This document shows positions 58,711 to 64,000 of a stretch of DNA of 64,000 nucleotides, one piece after another. The notes under the pieces were generated by a model. That model was not told where the DNA came from, did not search any database, and was given only the letters and a program-made list of their open reading frames with translations. The position numbers and the translations under genes are program-made. The DNA is from Tubiluchus corallicola (taxonomy: Eukaryota > Priapulida > Priapulimorpha > Priapulimorphida > Tubiluchidae), in NCBI GenBank assembly GCA_030141605.1, contig JAQGDQ010000540.1, forward strand, positions 84,306-148,305. Direction: 5' to 3'. Numbering within the stretch: position 1 is the first letter of the stretch; every line of letters starts with the position of its first letter.

Positions 58711-60650
58711 TATTTAAATGGTGTGAAGAATTGCAAACTCCTTCCGCAGTGTCTCTAGAAACTAGTTGAGCCAAACAAAATTCAAACCCAGAACCTTGTG
58801 GTATCATACGTTCTAACCAGATGAGCTGTCAACCCAAATGGCCAAAACAAGTCTTAGTTCTCATACTAGTCAGCATGCAATCAGTCAAAACCGGCTATCA
58901 ATAGTAAAGCGAAACTAATTAATTAATAACCCCTAACACTGAACTCTTATTAAAAGTCATAACTATCAAAAATTAATCATTACAGGTACTTGACTTATAT
59001 ATACATAATACACATTATATTCATATAGCAAAACAGGAGTCCACAAATCAGTACATTTTTACAAAAATCCAAGTAAACGGAAATCAAAGCCAATCTATAG
59101 CCTTTAGCAGGTGATTTTTGTATACATAAACTTGAACTTGCATATTAAACTGTATAGCATTCTCTACATGTATTCAGCTCTATACTTAAACGTAATACTT
59201 ATTGACATGTGAGTAAGCACCATGCAGCTATAAATTACATCAGTCAGTACAAAAGTTACGCTTGTGTGAACATACAGAGCTATAACTCTAATGACTTTGT
59301 GATTATGGCAGTTACGTGGCTCAGATCCATCACATTTAGGGCTAATTTTCCTGATAGAATAATGCCGGGGTGGCATTAACACTCAGCCAGATTGCAACAC
59401 GGCATGGCACATCAAGAAATAAGCGCAACTGTAGGTAACTTTATTATTATTAAGGACCTCTGCGAATTCTAAATCTGACAAAATGTACATTAAGTTACAG
59501 TAACTCCCTCATCGCCATAATATCAAATACAGCTTTCATTTTGGAATAAGGCTAACTCCTTACAAAGGTCCAAAATGCTGTTATCGTGGCGATCTTTTCC
59601 TGACTTTTTATCCGACTATATTCTAAAAATGGTAACACTTGTCACTAATACTGTTATCCAGTTCATCTGTTTGTTGCATGGTAGGCGTTTAGACTAATAC
59701 GATAAAATTTTGCCCCGAATACCAATAAATAAAACAGATGAAATAAATGTAGTTCATAGTAATACTTGTTGTAGTTTACCAGATTAGTTGACGATACCGG
59801 TCTCGATTTCTTAAAATGATAGTGCTCTTAATTATTTGGGCAATATGACCTCATTTTACCTAAATGAAGCCTTTAGTGAAAGGCGTACACTTCGGCCGTT
59901 TTTTGCTACGTTCGCCGCAACGATACAATTATCGCCTCTGATGCGGCCAACTGTATGAACTTACCATCCTGATCGCCATCTTACTCAAGGCAAGAAATAA
60001 CCAAGCTACTTTTGCACAAACAAAAATTGTACAAAACAATCCTTAAGTCGTTCAAGTTGTGTTTATGTGAATCCACTCTGTGAATTCTTTGCACGCAAGG
60101 CGTTATGAGGAACTTTTTCGCGCAGGATTCAGAGCCAACTCAGCCAAGCAAGGCTAGCTCACTTCTACAATGACGCCTTCCAAAAATTTCTCACCAATTC
60201 ATATCAAGACGGATGCTTTACCACAGAAGCGGTAAAAGGAAGCTAAGCTTCCGAAGCTTGGCCTTCAGTTTGTAAAACATATCACTAATACATCTGCTTG
60301 TAATAATTATATACGTCGGCTTCTATTATATATTATTACTTTAGATACTAGCCTTTTAGATCCAGTAATAGATAAAGGAATGTCTCAATCTATGAGCGTT
60401 CAGACAGTTCTCACTCAAAAAGCAATAAAATCACATAATTATACTGTAATTATTACGGACTCTGTTCATCTGTTGCATAATTAATGATATTTGCATATTA
60501 AAGTTTTGTCACTACAGACCCCTACACACTCACATCATCGTACACAGACTCATATACAACATGGTAATAACAATTACATACACGTACTTTACGTAAGCTC
60601 GTTTAAAAAATCATCGCTATCTCCTCTTTTGTTACATTAATTTTGTTTCT
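58711..60650. other. Intergenic stretch, possible minus-strand promoter
   Basis: Mostly featureless. On the minus strand near 59955-59985 an AAGATGGCGATC (YY1-like start context) is followed by a GGTAAGT donor, and the sequence just downstream on that strand is relatively CpG-rich. It could be a first exon, but no partner exon was found. Confidence 0.3.
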
Positions 60651-60905
60651 GGTCAACTTGTAATCAAGATAATCGGTGACGTCACCATTTTGTATCTCGT
60701 GGTAAAACACGTTTTAAAACACCATATTGGTCCTTTGTTTCTAAACAGTGAGATCAGCTCTTTCGTTACTTTTCATTTTGGTCAACTTGTAAACTGACAA
60801 AGACAATCGATGACGTCACCATTTTGTGATGACGTTGTAAAACACATTTTAAAACAACAGATTGGTCCTTTATTTGTAAACAGTGAGATCTGGCGTGTCT
60901 ATGTT
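60651..60905. repeat. Two ~129-bp tandem copies each with a CRE palindrome
   Basis: Each copy runs GGTCAACTTGTAA ... TGACGTCACCATTTTGT ... GTAAAACAC(G/A)TTTTAAAAC ... TTGGTCCTTT ... AAACAGTGAGATC. The TGACGTCA sites are at 60677-60684 (inside a perfect 12-bp GGTGACGTCACC) and 60811-60818. This is the canonical CREB/ATF site. It lies just 3' of the SPOP-like gene, so a role as an enhancer is only a possibility. Confidence 0.8.
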
Positions 60906-60962
60906 ACACACACTCAGCTCTAACCATAAATGCAATCGATAATCAGACGGAGGATGTTCGTT

Positions 60963-61216
60963 TCAAGATGCGTTGGAATTTGCTGGAACCTTGGCGGCTG
61001 TAGCTTTGAACACCGCTGTCATGAGTTCAGCCTTTTCAGCAAGTTTCTTCCAGTCCTCGCTGTCCGTCACCACATCAGTGCCATGTTGACTTATGAACTC
61101 CAGTGCCCTCTGCTTTAATTCTGTAATCTCGTGCTTGTCCGCAAGCAGTAGGGTGTTCACAACATTCTTCGTGGTCATGTTGTGCATCAACTCATGGACT
61201 GCCTCTTGCTTCAGGC
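60963..61216 (-). CDS. SPOP-like BTB/BACK protein, last exon (partial)
   Basis: After a TTTCTTTCAG acceptor, the exon continues in frame to a stop at 60965-60963. It encodes GLKQEAVHELMHNMTTKNVV, LLLADKHEITELKQRALEF, then a TDVVTDSEDWKKLAEKAEL block. This is the BACK-like C-terminal part of SPOP/TDPOZ-type MATH-BTB proteins, where the motif is NAAE-LLLADLH---LK--A--FI...W. Such proteins are substrate adaptors for Cullin-3 ubiquitin ligases. The MATH and BTB exons must lie upstream on the minus strand (above 61217), probably beyond the window. About 84 residues are present; the last ~20 are Ala/Asn/Ser-rich. Confidence 0.8.
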
Positions 61217-62151
61217 CTGAAAGAAATTGGAAATATTTAGTTTGCACAAATTTTCAGTGGCTATAGCGTTCTTCGCTAAGCGTTTTTCGGAGCAAAAAGC
61301 TCCTAAGCGGTTACGTTAACGTGTTACGAATTTCAAATTAAGTTTTATTCGTGTAGGAAGTCATTGGGCGATTTTGGCATCCACTTAGAAGCTTCAGAAA
61401 AATCCATGCGGGAAGTGCTTTTGTATCGATTTAACTCACGCAATAAATTAAACGCATTCAGCAATGCGACTTAACATGCAGAATAAATTAGTTGTGCGTT
61501 CTGTTATACGAAAAAGCGCGGAATAATTTGGTTTCGCATTTCACCACTTCTCGGTTACTCAAATTGTAAACGTAAAAATGTCTAGAGGAAACATAAATTA
61601 TTAAATTACATTCAATGTAAATTAGTTCTCATCATCATCACTCATAAACTGGAATTCAAAATTTTTGTACAGTGTGATGTAATGTAATGTATTTTGTGTT
61701 ATTTTGTGTAAGTACACGTTTTGGTTTAGTTTGAGAAACTTTATGCTTGTACTTTTGTAAGCTTTCCCGTTACTATGTGATTTCATCTGCAAATAGGTAA
61801 AAAAATTAATAAAAAGATACCTAGGAAAGTACATAGGAAACTTATCCAACTTTAGTAACTTTAAGTAACGCTCAATTGCAATTACATTTTGTACGTATCA
61901 CTTTGCTGTAAGAGTGTAGATCAAACATCGCAACAACTTATATTTACGGTGATTTCTAACATTACACGTTTTGAGTAACAACGTTCTCGTGTTAAGATGA
62001 CTGACTTTTGCAGACTAATGAACTATCTCTTGCAGTCATATTCAAAATAAGACACATTCACATCTTTCTGCACACTTCTGCATTAAAGGCAAAGGAAAGG
62101 AAATTTCAAAGTATGTCTCAAAAAAATTTATTTTCTTTTTATTATTACTTA
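61217..62151. other. Intron of the SPOP-like gene, nothing else recognised
   Basis: AT-rich. No upstream exon of the BTB gene was found here. Confidence 0.5.
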
Positions 62152-62980
62152 TCTACTATTATATTAATATTCTTGGTATCTTAATATATATATATATTTA
62201 TTTATTTATATATAAGATTCGAGGCTACAGCCCGGACGAGGGCACCATTTGCGGCGATCTATATATCAAACGAAAGGTCTCGATCTAGTGTCGTGCCATT
62301 GATGGTTTATTTTTCGAATGGGGCCCACCGGGAAGAACGGGAGGCGAAAACCCCCCCAAAATGGCCCTTTTTCGGCCGTTTTTTGCAAAAGTTATACGGC
62401 TGAGATGTAGAGAACGGGAACGGGCCGAGGGTGGTGCTGGGTATGGATAGATAGCCCGTTCAGCGATGGGTGTCATAGGCCTATTTAGAATTCGCGAGAG
62501 GGCTAGGGCGCCCAGCAACGGGCGTTTTCCCGGACCCAACTCGCGATTTTTTCGAAATTTCGGCCAAACAGCCTGCGGGAAAAACGTTCTAGCGGCGCCC
62601 GGTGGGACTCTCGGAAGGAGATATATAGCTCTTTACAAAGAGGAAGGACAGGGCTACACGATGATGTGGGCTTTATTTTAGGGCAGGTCCACCGAGAGGA
62701 GTATCAACGAGTTAATTGGGAGTTCTATTTTCGGCAATTTTCGCTTAGAAAACTGCTGACGCAAAGCTATTGTTGTGACGTCATCCATTGTACTCTGCTG
62801 TAATCTTATAACTTTAATTCAGCAAAAAGCTGCCTGCTACGGGTTTGCGTTAGTTAAACAGACATACAGTAGGCATGATGTTACGGGCTTTGTGTTATAA
62901 ATGAGGACTAGGTAGGATGTTCGCGTATTATTGATTACACGTGTATTTATACGCAAAATCTTTTGCGGGGCCTTTGCTAG
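62152..62980 (+). mobile_element. Non-autonomous Helitron-like element, copy 1
   Basis: 829 bp beginning A|TCTACTATTATATTAATA and ending GGGCCTTTGCTAG|T. Helitrons start with TC, end with CTRR, insert between A and T, lack target duplication, and carry a hairpin just inside the 3' end; here CGCAAAATCTTTTGCG (62952-62967) ends 13 bases before the terminus. The body has a GC-rich part (62220-62640) shared with copies 3 and 4. It encodes no Rep/helicase. Small open frames in it recur with the repeats and are not genes. Confidence 0.85.
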
Positions 62981-62988
62981 TCTATCTA

Positions 62989-63020
62989 TCTATTATATTA
63001 ATATTCTTGGTATCTTAATA

Positions 63021-63060
<40 letters not shown>

Positions 63061-63076
63061 ATTCGAGGCTACAGTA
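62989..63076 (+). mobile_element. Helitron-like element, copy 2 (5' fragment)
   Basis: Follows copy 1 head-to-tail after a few TCTA repeats. It has the TCTATTATATTAATATTCTTGG start, an AT microsatellite and TTCGAGGCTACAG, then breaks off into unrelated AT-rich sequence to 63152. Confidence 0.8.
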
Positions 63077-63152
63077 TATTATAATAAATCGATGTCTTTC
63101 TTGCAATATTAAGAATTTCAAAACAATAATGTTAAAACTCAGCGTTATGCTA

Positions 63153-63482
63153 TCTTCTATATATTAAAATTCTTGGTATATATATATATAAGATTCGAGG
63201 CTACAGCTCGGACGATGGCACCATTTGCGGCGATCTATATATCAAACGAAAGGTCTCGATCTAGTGTCGTCTCATTGATGGTTTATTTTTCGAATCGGGC
63301 CCACCGGGAGGAAGGGGGGGGGCGAAAAACCTCCAAAAATGGCCATTTTTCGGCCGTTTTTTGCAAAGGTTCTGAGATATAGAGAACGGGAACGGGCCGA
63401 GGGTGGTGCTGGGTATGGATAGATAGCATTTATTGATTACACGTGTATTTATACGCAAAATCTTTTGCGGGGCCTTTGCTAG
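63153..63482 (+). mobile_element. Helitron-like element, copy 3 (internally deleted)
   Basis: It begins A|TCTTCTATATATTAAAATTC, carries the shared body up to GGTATGGATAGATAGC, then jumps directly to the same 3' terminus as copy 1 (hairpin at 63454-63469, ending CTAG at 63482, followed by T). Roughly 330 bp, with about 500 bp of the copy-1 interior missing. Confidence 0.85.
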
Positions 63483-63503
63483 TTTTCTATTATTTTCTTA
63501 GTA

Positions 63504-64000
63504 TCTACTATTATATTAATATTCTTGGTATATATATATATATATATATATATATAAGATTCGAGGCTACAGCCCGGACGAGGGCACCATTTGCGGCGAT
63601 CTATATATCAAACGAAAGGTCTCGATCTAGTGTCTTCTCATTGATGGTTTATTTTTCGAATGGGGCCCACCGGGAGGAACGGGGGGCGAAAAACCTCCGA
63701 AAATGCCCCTTTTTCGACCGTTTTTTGCAAAAGTTATACGGCTGAGATGTAGAGAACGGGAACGGGCCGAGGGGGGTACTGGGTATGGATAGATAGCCCG
63801 TTCAGCGGTGGGTGTAGTAGGCATATTTAGAATTCCCGAGAGGGCCACGGCGTCCCGCAACGGGCGTTTTCCCGGACCCAACTCGCGATTTTTTCGAAAT
63901 TTTGACCAAACAGCCTGCGGGAAAAACGTTCTAGCGGCGCCCGGTGGGACTCTCGGAAGGAGATATATAGCTCATCAAAAAGAGGAAGGACAGGGCTACA
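63504..64000 (+). mobile_element. Helitron-like element, copy 4 (cut by window end)
   Basis: Starts A|TCTACTATTATATTAATA and follows copy 1 closely through AGGAAGGACAGGGCTACA, where the window ends. It has the same ATATAT microsatellite after CTTGGTA. Confidence 0.85.

Noticed and set aside
62285-62539. 84-codon minus-strand frame, similar to one at 63627-63881
   Set aside because: Similarity is explained by the Helitron-like repeat; no start context or domain.

Overview
This is an AT-rich eukaryotic window, almost certainly from an invertebrate animal. It has spliced genes with GT/AG introns, a four-transmembrane MS4A/CD20-like family, secreted thrombospondin type-1 (TSR) proteins, a BPNT1-type phosphatase and the tail of a SPOP-like BTB protein. 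It also carries hAT, Gypsy, LINE, SINE, pogo-like, Helitron-like and foldback elements, and a short TTAGGG tract. I cannot fix the phylum from sequence alone.

Layout. 1-8930: a 4,206-bp unit present about 2.1 times, nearly identical between copies. It contains a hAT transposon that inserted, with an 8-bp target duplication, into the 3' end of an older Gypsy element. 9372-14044: a second, decayed Gypsy element (gag, zinc knuckles, protease remnant, reverse transcriptase, RNase H, integrase, probable 3' LTR). 15329-17436: two pogo/mariner-like MITEs and a dispersed repeat that also lies in the tandem unit. 17869-33534: an MS4A-like locus with one N-terminal coding exon followed by six tandem copies of the large second exon. 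Two copies are open, one is open except for a single stop, and three are decayed. 34883-36420: microsatellite, minisatellite and a doubtful minus-strand exon. 37266-38168: a complete intronless BPNT1-like gene. 38427-40411: a foldback element. 41640-50271, minus strand: a TSR gene in four phase-compatible exons and, downstream, a shorter two-exon TSR-like module with no first exon of its own. Between these lie a hAT MITE, a tRNA-derived SINE, a Z-DNA-prone repeat and long degenerate GGACA arrays. 49993-50412: a palindromic TTAA-flanked MITE that covers the TSR signal-peptide exon. 51275-51655: an orphan 3'-terminal exon. 53690-54150: a LINE 3' end. 60963-61216, minus strand: last exon of a SPOP-like gene. 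62152-64000: a head-to-tail array of non-autonomous Helitron-like elements.

How it works together. The window is mostly mobile-element debris around a few small genes. The recurring theme is one upstream exon facing several downstream modules in compatible phase. It is seen clearly at the MS4A-like locus and more tentatively at the TSR locus, where the shared exon would be the signal-peptide exon. Either locus could produce alternative proteins by 3' exon choice, or be one live gene with decaying exon duplicates; transcript data would decide. No metabolic operon, CRISPR array or bacterial feature is present.
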